A DNA stretch of 18,296 bases, from the NCBI GenBank assembly GCA_003221075.1, contig QHUF01000283.1, forward strand, positions 1 through 18,296, in the 5' to 3' direction. Every line of letters begins with the position of its first letter. The first letter of the stretch is position 1. The stretch is from Gemmatimonadota bacterium (GTDB lineage Bacteria > Gemmatimonadota > Gemmatimonadetes > Gemmatimonadales > GWC2-71-9). The notes under the pieces were generated by a model. It saw only the letters and a list, made by a program, of their open reading frames with translations, was not told the DNA's origin and did no database searches. This document shows positions 6,625-13,650 of this stretch, one piece after another. A program made the translations under genes and the position numbers.

Positions 6625-7313
6625 CGGCGGAACTCCACGACGAAAGTCTGGGGACTGCCCGGAACGACTGTGCCGTTCACGTGGCGCATGGTGGCGGTCA
6701 CGACCACGGAGTCGGGAATTGGGCCAGGCAGCAGTCGGACGCGCACGGCGGCAATGCCGGTGGCAGAGCTCGTGAAGACCGTGTCATTGGGCACTAATGT
6801 GACCACCGCGCCCGTGTCCGGAAAGATGGCGAACGCGTAGACGACTCGCCGCCCACCGGGTATCCCCCCGAGTGCGTATGCCTGCACGCGGAGCGAATCG
6901 GAGAGGGAATCGGCGGCCGTATCCGGGGGGACCGGGGTCACGAACACCGTGTCCCGCGTTTCTACAGCCCGGATCGAGTCGAGCCGCGCGAGAATATTCA
7001 CGACCTCGGGATTCGAGAACAGGCGGCCCGTGCGCGCCTGCAGGCGTGCCGTGCCGACCGCGTTCGCGAGCGAGACGCCGGTCGCGCTATCCAGCACGGT
7101 GAGGGTCGTGTCGAACGAGCTCCAGTAGAGTTGCGCCTGAACCGAATCGCCCAGGCCGTTGAGCGCGCGGCCGCGCGGCCGGAACATGTCGGTGACCTCG
7201 ACCCGGGCGCTGTCGGGCAATACGATTTCGATCGCCACGGCTTGGTTCGGATCGGTGTTGATTTTGCAAGCGAGCGCTGCCGCGAGCGCGAGCAGCGCGA
7301 ATCTCCGAATCAG
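6621..7313 (-). CDS. Putative lipoprotein with Ig-like or bacterial surface-type repeats, apparent CTG start
   Basis: A 230-residue exported protein of unknown function. Reading from CTG 7313 gives MIRRFALLALAAALAC, a basic N-terminus, hydrophobic core and a lipobox-like ALAC with Cys16 as the likely lipidated residue, followed by KINTDPNQ. The rest is rich in Val, Thr, Asp and Ser, with beta-strand-like stretches (RRVVYAFAIFPDTG, AAVRVRLLPGPIPDSVVVTATM) suggesting Ig-like folds. An in-frame GTG at 7238 would remove the signal, so CTG is preferred. It also overlaps the upstream TPR stop as CTGA (7310-7313), the same geometry as other gene pairs here, with GAGG about 11 bases before. It probably sits in the outer membrane or periplasm. 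Its stop overlaps the acyl-CoA ligase start. Confidence 0.75.
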   Translation of the reverse strand: MIRRFALLALAAALACKINTDPNQAVAIEIVLPDSARVEVTDMFRPRGRALNGLGDSVQAQLYWSSFDTTLTVLDSATGVSLANAVGTARLQARTGRLFSNPEVVNILARLDSIRAVETRDTVFVTPVPPDTAADSLSDSLRVQAYALGGIPGGRRVVYAFAIFPDTGAVVTLVPNDTVFTSSATGIAAVRVRLLPGPIPDSVVVTATMRHVNGTVVPGSPQTFVVEFRR

Positions 7314-7792
7314 TGGCTGCCAGTCCTCTCTTCAGGCGCGCGCGACGTGATCCCTCCGGACGAAGGGGGGGCGCCAAGGTCGTGCAGCGCCTGTGTCGCG
7401 TGCTCGATCCATTTCTGCGCGTCGGGTCCACGGGGCGGATGGGCGAGGAACGTGGTCAGGTGCTGCGCGGCGCCGTCGGGATCGCCGCGTTGCAGCAGCA
7501 GAAACGCCAATCCGTAGTGCGCGCCGGCAAGTGAGCTGTCGAGCTCCAGCGCGCGCCGGTAGTGGCGAATCGCTTCATCGAAGCGGCGCGTTTTGGTAAA
7601 CGCGATCGCCATGTTTTGCAGAATGCGCGCGTCGGCGGGGTGATCGCGGAGCGCCAACCGGTACGACGTCAGGGCCGCATCATAATCCCCCTGACGCTCG
7701 AGGGCTAACGCCTCATTGAGATAGTCGAGACGTTGCGGTTTGACGTCGTCGGTCGACGAGCCTCCCCCGAGCAAGCGGCGCCAGAAACCCAT
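7310..7792 (-). CDS. TPR-repeat protein
   Basis: A 160-residue protein with three consecutive tetratricopeptide repeats at about 23-56 (NEALALERQGDYDAALTSYR), 57-90 (NMAIAFTKTRRFDEAIRHYR) and 91-124 (YGLAFLLLQRGDPDGAAQHL). The N-terminus MGFWRRLLGGG is short, basic and aromatic and may touch the membrane; no signal peptide is seen. The C-terminal tail is polar and low in structure. TPRs mediate protein contacts; the partner is unknown. The frame is open upstream to 8245, but that part runs antisense to the phosphoribosyltransferase gene, so ATG 7792 is used. It is first in a minus-strand unit with the lipoprotein and the acyl-CoA ligase. The 52 bases between this start and the divergent phosphoribosyltransferase start must hold both promoters, but no clear boxes were found. 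Confidence 0.83.
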   Translation of the reverse strand: MGFWRRLLGGGSSTDDVKPQRLDYLNEALALERQGDYDAALTSYRLALRDHPADARILQNMAIAFTKTRRFDEAIRHYRRALELDSSLAGAHYGLAFLLLQRGDPDGAAQHLTTFLAHPPRGPDAQKWIEHATQALHDLGAPPSSGGITSRAPEERTGSH

Positions 7793-7844
7793 GGGGCGAA
7801 AATAGCTTGCGGCCTCCGACGTTGGCAATGTAGCTTCCCGCACG

Positions 7845-8381
7845 ATGCCCTCCGTTCCGCCCAAACCGAGCTTCGGTACCGGCGCCGGCCGCAAGACGCC
7901 GCGTGGCGTCCTCGAGGTGGACTGGCCGTTCTTCGGCGAGCTGTGCCGGGTGCTGGCCCTGAAGGTCTTCCGTGAGTACGACCCGGAGGTCGTGATCGGG
8001 ATCGCGAAAGCCGGCGTGATTCCGGGGGCGGTCGTCGCGAGCATTCTGCAGCGCGACTTCGCCTCGATCGCCATTACGCCCGAAGGATCCGTGATTGCGG
8101 GCCCGCCGCGCCTGGTGACGGGCAAGCGCGTGCTGCTGGTGGACGAGACGTGCGAGTCGGGCAACACGATGAAGCTGGCCCTGGGCGCCGTGCGCGATCT
8201 CAAGCCGGCCGCGGTGAAGACGGCGGTGTCATTCAAGACCGGCACCTACAAGCCCGATTTCTACGCGCTTGAAAACGAGAACTTCATCATCCTGCCGTGG
8301 GACCTCGAGGTCATCGTCAACGGCGAAATCGTCGTACGCCCCGATTACCGCGCCAAACTGAAAGAGAACCCCGAACGTTGA
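7845..8381 (+). CDS. Phosphoribosyltransferase-family protein
   Basis: A 178-residue type I PRTase-fold protein. The first loop VVIGIAKAGVIPGAVVA is at about 49-65 and the PRPP-binding strand and loop VLLVDETCESGNTM at about 96-109. In most PRTases the second acidic residue is Asp and the loop reads T-G-x-T; here it is D-E-TCE-SG-NT, so binding of PRPP is likely but unproven. The overall form is closest to xanthine/hypoxanthine-guanine PRTases, which salvage purine bases, but a base cannot be named. ATG 7845 follows a short divergent intergenic gap without an obvious ribosome-binding site. The stop overlaps the tldD TTG (TTGA), so it is co-translated with the TldD/TldE pair. Confidence 0.85.
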   Translation: MPSVPPKPSFGTGAGRKTPRGVLEVDWPFFGELCRVLALKVFREYDPEVVIGIAKAGVIPGAVVASILQRDFASIAITPEGSVIAGPPRLVTGKRVLLVDETCESGNTMKLALGAVRDLKPAAVKTAVSFKTGTYKPDFYALENENFIILPWDLEVIVNGEIVVRPDYRAKLKENPER

Positions 8382-9757
8382 AAGACCGTCTCGCCGCCGC
8401 AGTCAAACAGTCCCGCGCCGGTTACACCGAAATCCGCGTCGAACGCACCTGGAGCTCCGCGGTCGCGTTCCGGGGCCGCCGCCTCGAGACGGCGACGGTC
8501 AGCGAGGACCAGGGCGGATTCGTCCGCGTGCTCAACGAGGGCTACGGGTGGGGGATCGCGTCGTTCACGTCGCTCGACGAATTGCCCGCCATGGTCGCGC
8601 GGGCCAACGAGCTGTCGCGCGCCGTTCGCCTGGATGATCCGATCCGCCTGGCGGAGTCAGCGCCGCACTCCGGCGACGCCATCCTCGAGCTCGACGGCGA
8701 CGTTCGCGGCGTCGCGCTCGCGGAGAAGAAGAAGCTGCTCGACCGCTACAACACCGCGATGCTCGCCGTGTCGGACGTGATCGTCGATACGCAGTCGAGC
8801 TACCGCGATGAGGTCTCGGAAGTCTGGTACGTGAATTCCGAGGGGACGTCCCTGTACCAGCTGCGCCCCGAAGTCGTCGTGTCGGGCACCGCGATCGGGC
8901 GGCGCAACGGCAACATCGAAAAGGGACTCGAGTCGATCGGGCTGCGCAAAGGGTGGGACAGCGTGCAGAACTTCGAGAATCAGTTCCGCGTCGTCGCCCA
9001 GCGCGCGGTCGACCTCCTCGACGCGCCGCGGGTGCGCGGCGGCGCGTATCCCGTCATTCTGGACAACGAGCTCGCCGGCGTCTTCATCCATGAAGCGTTC
9101 GGCCATCTCTCCGAAGCCGACTTCGTGTATGAGAACCCCCAGGCGCGCGAGATGATGACGCTGGGGCGGCGGTTCGGAAAGCAGGTCTTGAACGTCGGCG
9201 ACAACGGCGCCGCGGCGGGCCTGCGCGGGACGCTGCCGTACGACGACGAAGGCACGCCCACGCAGGACACGCCCCTCATCAAGGAGGGGATCCTCGTCGG
9301 CCGCCTGCACTCGCGCGAGACGGCCGCGAAGCTCGGCGAGCGGCCTACGGGCAACGCCCGCGCCATCTCGTTCCGGCACCCACCGATCGTTCGAATGACG
9401 AACACGTACATCGCACCCGGGAAAGAGGGCGTCGGGTTCAACGATCTCATCAGCGACATCAAGCTCGGCGTCTACGCCTGCGGGGCGTTCGGCGGGCAGA
9501 CGATGCTCGAGAACTTTTCCTTCACGGCCGGTTGGGGCCACATGATTCGCGACGGGAAGGTCGCCGAGCTGGTGAAGGACGTGGTGCTGGCGGGCAATCT
9601 GTTCCAGACGCTGGACCGCATCGATCACATCGCCGGCGATTTCACCTGGAATCAAATGGGCGGAGGCTGCGGCAAGGGCGGCCAATTCCCGCTGCCGGTC
9701 ACCGAGGGCGCGCCGCACGTGCGCATCGAGGAAGCGCTGATCGGCGGGGACGTGTGA
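8378..9757 (+). CDS. tldD: TldD-family metalloprotease subunit
   Basis: A 459-residue TldD. With TldE it forms a heterodimeric zinc protease that cleaves small unfolded peptides; in other bacteria it matures microcin B17 and removes CcdA. The zinc site HEAFGH lies at 238-243 (IHEAFGHLSEAD). Later conserved parts are NARAISFRHPPIVRMTNTYI, GVYACGAFGGQT and the Cys-bearing GGGCGKGGQFPLPVTEG near the end. TTG 8378, overlapping the preceding stop as TTGA, gives MKDRLAAAVKQSRAGYTEIR, a normal TldD N-terminus; the frame extends upstream to 8297 only through an implausible Arg-rich stretch. The gene ends in a GTGA overlap with the TldE partner. No precursor peptide gene was seen next to it. Confidence 0.93.
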   Translation: MKDRLAAAVKQSRAGYTEIRVERTWSSAVAFRGRRLETATVSEDQGGFVRVLNEGYGWGIASFTSLDELPAMVARANELSRAVRLDDPIRLAESAPHSGDAILELDGDVRGVALAEKKKLLDRYNTAMLAVSDVIVDTQSSYRDEVSEVWYVNSEGTSLYQLRPEVVVSGTAIGRRNGNIEKGLESIGLRKGWDSVQNFENQFRVVAQRAVDLLDAPRVRGGAYPVILDNELAGVFIHEAFGHLSEADFVYENPQAREMMTLGRRFGKQVLNVGDNGAAAGLRGTLPYDDEGTPTQDTPLIKEGILVGRLHSRETAAKLGERPTGNARAISFRHPPIVRMTNTYIAPGKEGVGFNDLISDIKLGVYACGAFGGQTMLENFSFTAGWGHMIRDGKVAELVKDVVLAGNLFQTLDRIDHIAGDFTWNQMGGGCGKGGQFPLPVTEGAPHVRIEEALIGGDV

Positions 9758-11109
9758 TCGATCGCCTGCTCGACGCCGCTCGCGGCAAGGTCGACGGCGC
9801 CGACGCGCTCTGGCGCCGCGAAGAGCAGACCGCGGTTTCGTTCGAATCGGGAAGACTCAAAGCGGCCGGCATCACCGAGGAGGCCGGACTCAACCTGCGC
9901 GTGGTCGCGCACGGCCGCATGGGCGTGGCGGGGACCACCGCGGCGAAACCGGATCCGAAGGAGCTGGTCGCTCGCGCCGGCGCGTCCGCGGAACTCGGAG
10001 AGGTGGTAGAGCTTGCGTTTCCAAACCCGAGCCCCCAGTCCCTAACCCCGATTCCCACCTTCTTCGACCGCACCGCCAACGCCTCGCTCAGTGAACTGAT
10101 CCGGATGGGCCGGCTGCTCGTCGAACGGTTGGCGCGTCCGGATTGCCAGGTCAACGTCGCTGTGCAGCGGGAGGTCGCGGACACCGCGGTCGGCAACACC
10201 GCGGGCGCGCGCGGCGAGTACCGCACCACGGGCATCGCGGTGACGGCGGACATCACGCGTATTGCGGGCGACGACGTGCTGATGGTCTACGATCAGTACG
10301 TCGGGGCCGATATGCCAAGCGACACCGATCTCGAGGCGCTCGTGCGGTCTGTCGACACGCGGCTCAGCGCGGCGCTGAAGATCGTTACCCCGCCGGACGG
10401 CGCCCTGCCCGTCGTGTTCACGCCGGCGGGGCTGGCCGCCGTGGTGCTGCCGCTCGAGCAGGCGCTCTCCGGGAAAACCGTGCTCCAGGGCAGCTCGCCG
10501 TTGGCGGGCAAGGTCGGGGAGGCGCTGTTCGATGCGCGCCTTTCCATTATCGACGATCCGTTGACACCGGGCCGGCCGTTGTCACGCCCGGTCGACGACG
10601 AATGCGTTCCATCGCGCTGCAACGGACTCGTCGAGCGAGGCGTTGTGGGGCAATTCGTCTACGATCTCGAAACCGCCGCGCGCGCCAAGACGCAGAGCAC
10701 GGGCAACGGCCGGCGCGGCGTGTTTGGCAAACCGCAGATCCGGTATACGAACGTGCTGTTTCGGGGCGACGGTGTTCGTGCAGGTGTAGGGGCGCAGCAT
10801 GCTGCGCCCCTACAACCCGACGGTTTAGGCGGCGGTTTAATCGCAAACATCGACGATGGCCTGATCGTCGACGACCTGATCGGGGTGGGGCAGGGCAATG
10901 TGATCAGCGGCGCGTTCAGCCACCCAGTCGGGCTCGCCTATCGCGTGCAGCGCGGGGAGATCACGGGTCGCGTGAAAGACGCCGCGGTCGCGGGGAACGC
11001 CTACGATCTGCTCAAGAAGATTGGGGGATTCGGGAGCGACGGGAGGTGGCTCGGTGCGCGGTGGTCGCCGTCACTGCTGTTAGAAGGAGTTAGTGTAGCA
11101 CGGAGGTAG
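9754..11109 (+). CDS. pmbA: TldE/PmbA-family protease partner with two repeat-derived insertions
   Basis: A 451-residue TldE/PmbA, the non-catalytic partner of TldD. Family features include FESGRLKAAGITEEAGLNLRV near the N-terminus, VVFTPAGLAAVVLPLEQALSGK, GRRGVFGKPQIRYTN, GLIVDDLIGVGQGNVISG and the C-terminal WSPSLLLEGVSVA. Start GTG 9754 overlaps the tldD stop (GTGA). Two segments look inserted: residues 89-104 (FPNPSPQSLTPIPTFF), encoded by a C-run tract at 10026-10056, and residues 345-353 (VGAQHAAPL), encoded by an in-frame copy of the 28-bp palindrome. Both fall where loops are expected and keep the frame open, so the protein is probably functional. The TAG stop (11107-11109) comes from a second palindrome copy. 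Confidence 0.9.
   Translation: MIDRLLDAARGKVDGADALWRREEQTAVSFESGRLKAAGITEEAGLNLRVVAHGRMGVAGTTAAKPDPKELVARAGASAELGEVVELAFPNPSPQSLTPIPTFFDRTANASLSELIRMGRLLVERLARPDCQVNVAVQREVADTAVGNTAGARGEYRTTGIAVTADITRIAGDDVLMVYDQYVGADMPSDTDLEALVRSVDTRLSAALKIVTPPDGALPVVFTPAGLAAVVLPLEQALSGKTVLQGSSPLAGKVGEALFDARLSIIDDPLTPGRPLSRPVDDECVPSRCNGLVERGVVGQFVYDLETAARAKTQSTGNGRRGVFGKPQIRYTNVLFRGDGVRAGVGAQHAAPLQPDGLGGGLIANIDDGLIVDDLIGVGQGNVISGAFSHPVGLAYRVQRGEITGRVKDAAVAGNAYDLLKKIGGFGSDGRWLGARWSPSLLLEGVSVARR
10026..10056 (-). repeat. G-run tract in pmbA with quadruplex potential
   Basis: On the minus strand this is five G-runs of 3-5 bases separated by 3-4 bases (GGG AATC GGGG TTA GGG ACT, then GGGGG CTC GGG), fitting the usual G-quadruplex rule. 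On the plus strand it is in frame in pmbA and codes for a Pro-rich linker. Base use differs sharply from the surrounding codons, suggesting an inserted low-complexity repeat. Only one copy is present in this window. Confidence 0.5.
10786..10813. repeat. 28-bp perfect palindrome, copy 2, inside pmbA
   Basis: Identical to the other three copies (half-unit GTAGGGGCGCAGCA). Here it is read in the one frame that gives VGAQHAAPL, so no stop is introduced and pmbA stays open. It is the only copy not at a gene junction. It sits between RYTNVLFRGDG and LIANIDDGLIVDDLIG, a variable region of the TldE family. Confidence 0.92.
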
Positions 11110-11133
11110 GGGCGCAGCATGCTGCGCCCCTAC
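11106..11133. repeat. 28-bp perfect palindrome, copy 3
   Basis: Fills the junction between convergent pmbA and the V4R-domain gene. Bases 2-4 (11107-11109) are the TAG stop of pmbA. The TAG stop of the minus-strand V4R gene (11133-11135) shares its last base with the palindrome. Only 320 bases separate it from copy 2. Confidence 0.92.
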
Positions 11134-11627
11134 TACGCACCTAACGCGTCGGCGTACGTTCGTCCAGCGGTCATTTCATTGTAAACCCGCTCCAGAACAC
11201 CAGGCGTCGCCGACAGGAAGCGGCAGCGCTCGTCGCCGCGGCTGCGGCATTCGACTTCCATCACCGCCACCGTCTCGTCCGACAGTCGTCCCAGGAAGTC
11301 GGCCAGCATCCCCGCCGAGAAGAAGCACATCGGTGACTGCGCCGTCCCGGGCTCGGCCTCGGCCCAATCGCTGGAGTCGAGCGCCAGGGCCCCCGTCCCC
11401 ACCGGAGTCAGCGCCACCGTGCCCCAGCCGCCGCTCGTGAAGAATTCGGAGAGCGCGTCGGCAAGCATGTCGGCATCGAGGTCCGTCGGGCTATTCACTG
11501 CGGTAAAGGCCTTGAAGAGGCCTTCGCCGGCGGCGTAGCCGGCTTCCTGCAGGACGGTGATGAGCTGATCGGGAGCATGCGAGGCGAGGCTCGCATGCAG
11601 TTGGCGAACGATACTCGGAGCCGTCAT
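11133..11627 (-). CDS. V4R-domain (4-vinyl reductase-like) protein
   Basis: A 164-residue single-domain protein. The C-terminal region VAVMEVECRSRGDERCRFLSA (about 121-140) matches the V4R signature, in which spaced Cys residues bind metal or a small ligand; C101, C127 and C135 are candidates. V4R domains occur in bacteriochlorophyll 4-vinyl reductase BchJ and as ligand sensors in XylR-type regulators. With no pigment genes around, a small-molecule-binding role is more likely. ATG 11627 is used because the longer frame to 11783 runs through ligA in another frame. The gene begins 13 bases after the ligA stop and so is probably co-transcribed with it. The stop touches palindrome copy 3. Confidence 0.8.
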   Translation of the reverse strand: MTAPSIVRQLHASLASHAPDQLITVLQEAGYAAGEGLFKAFTAVNSPTDLDADMLADALSEFFTSGGWGTVALTPVGTGALALDSSDWAEAEPGTAQSPMCFFSAGMLADFLGRLSDETVAVMEVECRSRGDERCRFLSATPGVLERVYNEMTAGRTYADALGA

Positions 11628-11640
11628 ATGGGAAGGCAAC

Positions 11641-13650
11641 TTAGGGTTTGCGGTTCGCGCGGCGCAAGAGTTCGGCTTCGTCGATTTGCTCGACGCCGAG
11701 CGACTTCGCCTTTTCCAGCTTGGAGCCCGGGTCGGCTCCGACGACCAACGCGGTCGTCTTCTTCGACAGGCTGTCCGAGACATGCCCTCCCGCGCCCTCG
11801 ATCAGGTCGCGGGCCTGCTGGCGCGAGAGGGTGGGGAGGGTGCCGGTGACCACGAACGTCTGGTCTGCGAGCGGCCGCGGCCCGGTGGCCGTCGCCGTTT
11901 CCTTCAATGTCAGACCGGACTTCGCCAGGCTCTTGAGCAGCTCCTTGTTGCGTGGGTACTTGAAAAACCCCACCACGGCCTCGCCGATGGCGGGTCCGAT
12001 CCCGCGGACCTCGCCGACCTCGTCGCCGGAAGCCTCCGCCAGCGCTCCGATGGTGCCGAAATGCCGCGCCAGGAGCTTCGCGCCTTGCTGGCCGACATGG
12101 CGGATACCGAGCGCAAAGAGCAGTGCCGAGAGCGGCTGGCTTTTCGAGGCGGCAATACTGTCGACGAGCTGCTGTGCGGACTTCTCGGCGAAGCCTTCGA
12201 GGGTGAGCAGCTGCGGCGGCGTCAGCTTGTACAGGTCGGCGACGTTCGCGATCAACTTCGCATCCAGGAGTGCCCGCACCCGCTCGTAGCCGAGCCCGCG
12301 AATGTCCATGGCGCTGCGGCTCGCGAAGTGGACGATCGATTCGAGGATGCGCGACGGGCAGGAGATGTTGGGACAGTAGGTCATCACCTCGTCGTGCGGG
12401 TGTTCGACCTGCGAGCCGCAGCTGGGGCAGCGCTCCGGCATCTTGTACGGCTTCTCTGACCCGGTACGCCGGTCTTTCACCGGACCTAGGATCTGCGGGA
12501 TGACCTCACCCGCGCGCGTCACCTCGACCAAGTCGCCCTCGCGAATGTCTTTCGCGGCGATCAGGTCGGCGTTGTGCAACGTGGCGTTCGAGACAGTGAC
12601 GCCGCCGATCTCCACCGGCTCGAGCACGGCATACGGATTGAGCGCGCCGGTGCGACCTACGTTGATCCGGATCTCGAGCAGCTTCGTCATCTGCACTTCC
12701 GGCGCGAACTTGCGCGCCACCGCCCAGCGGGGTTCGCGGTTGCCGATCGTGCCCAGCTCGGCGTAGAGCGCGCGATTGTCGACTTTGACGGCGACGCCGT
12801 CGGCTCCGTAGTTGAGCGTCGGCAACAGCGCCTCGAGCTTGGCGATCGCTTTGTGAGCGGCCTCGAGATCGTCGACCCGCGCATGGTGAGGCTCGACCGG
12901 CAGGCCCCACTCCAGCAGCGCCTCCAGCAGCTCGTGCTGTGAATCGACGCCGAGCTTCTGTCCGGGCGCTTCGACCTGGAAGGTGAAAACGCGCAGACCA
13001 CGGGCGCGGGTCTTTTTGGGATCGAGCTGGCGCAGCGCGCCGGCCGCGGCGTTGCGCGGATTAGCGTAGGGCGGCTCGCCCGCTTTCTCGCGCTGTTTAT
13101 TCGTTTCCGCGAACTGGCTCTTCGGTAAGTAGACCTCGCCGCGCACTTCCATCTTCTTGGGCCACCCTTTGCCGCGCAGGCGGAGCGGCAGATCGAGGAC
13201 CGTGCGCAGATTTGCCGTGACGTCCTCGCCTTCGACCCCGTTGCCGCGCGTGACGCCGGTGACGAGGACGCCGTCTTCGTAGGTGAGGCTCACGGCGGCA
13301 CCGTCGATTTTCACCTCGAGCGTATAACCCGCTGCCTTGACCTCCGGCACCAGCCGGGCGTTGCGCTCCTCCCATTCCCGCAGCTCGGCCTCGGTGAACG
13401 CATTGGCGAGCGACAGCATCGGCACGAGGTGGCGGTGCTTGCGGAATCCGGACGCCGGCTCGCCGCCGACGCGCAGGGTCGGGGAGTCGGGAGTACGGAG
13501 GTCGGGGTGCTTTACTTCGAGCGCCTGGAGCTCGCGGAACAGCCGGTCGTACTCGGCGTCCGACATCTCCGGCTTGTCGAGGAGATAGTACGCGTGATTC
13601 GCCCGTTCCAGAATCCGCCGCAGCTCCGCGGCGCGTGCCGCCGGCTTCAC
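11641..13650 (-). CDS. ligA: NAD+-dependent DNA ligase
   Basis: A 669-residue LigA, the replicative ligase that seals nicks using NAD+. Domain order is complete: Ia region (NHAYYLLDKPEMSDAEYD, about 18-35), nucleotidyltransferase with K114 in LEVKIDGAAV (the adenylated lysine), OB region (NVGRTGALNPYAVLEPV), a four-Cys zinc finger (RCPSCG and YCPNISCPS, about 405-435), helix-hairpin-helix repeats (about 445-575), and a C-terminal BRCT domain (LADQTFVVTGTLPTLSR onward). GTG 13650 overlaps the GAF gene stop as GTGA, and AGGAAG/AAGGGG precedes it, so ligA is translated in a unit with GAF upstream and V4R downstream. Nothing is missing; it should be the essential cellular ligase. Confidence 0.98.
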   Translation of the reverse strand: MKPAARAAELRRILERANHAYYLLDKPEMSDAEYDRLFRELQALEVKHPDLRTPDSPTLRVGGEPASGFRKHRHLVPMLSLANAFTEAELREWEERNARLVPEVKAAGYTLEVKIDGAAVSLTYEDGVLVTGVTRGNGVEGEDVTANLRTVLDLPLRLRGKGWPKKMEVRGEVYLPKSQFAETNKQREKAGEPPYANPRNAAAGALRQLDPKKTRARGLRVFTFQVEAPGQKLGVDSQHELLEALLEWGLPVEPHHARVDDLEAAHKAIAKLEALLPTLNYGADGVAVKVDNRALYAELGTIGNREPRWAVARKFAPEVQMTKLLEIRINVGRTGALNPYAVLEPVEIGGVTVSNATLHNADLIAAKDIREGDLVEVTRAGEVIPQILGPVKDRRTGSEKPYKMPERCPSCGSQVEHPHDEVMTYCPNISCPSRILESIVHFASRSAMDIRGLGYERVRALLDAKLIANVADLYKLTPPQLLTLEGFAEKSAQQLVDSIAASKSQPLSALLFALGIRHVGQQGAKLLARHFGTIGALAEASGDEVGEVRGIGPAIGEAVVGFFKYPRNKELLKSLAKSGLTLKETATATGPRPLADQTFVVTGTLPTLSRQQARDLIEGAGGHVSDSLSKKTTALVVGADPGSKLEKAKSLGVEQIDEAELLRRANRKP

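Noticed and set aside
5005..6840. A 611-codon open frame on the plus strand opposite the acyl-CoA ligase
   Set aside because: It is antisense to a complete, well-recognised ligase, is Arg/Gln/His/Asp-rich as expected for the complement of GC-rich codons, and shows no domain.
7793..8245. N-terminal extension of the TPR gene
   Set aside because: The extension is antisense to the phosphoribosyltransferase, is low in structure, and the TPR protein has its own good ATG at 7792.
8657..9718. A 353-codon minus-strand frame opposite tldD
   Set aside because: It lies fully antisense to tldD, which has its zinc motif and other conserved segments in frame; the shadow has no recognisable motif.
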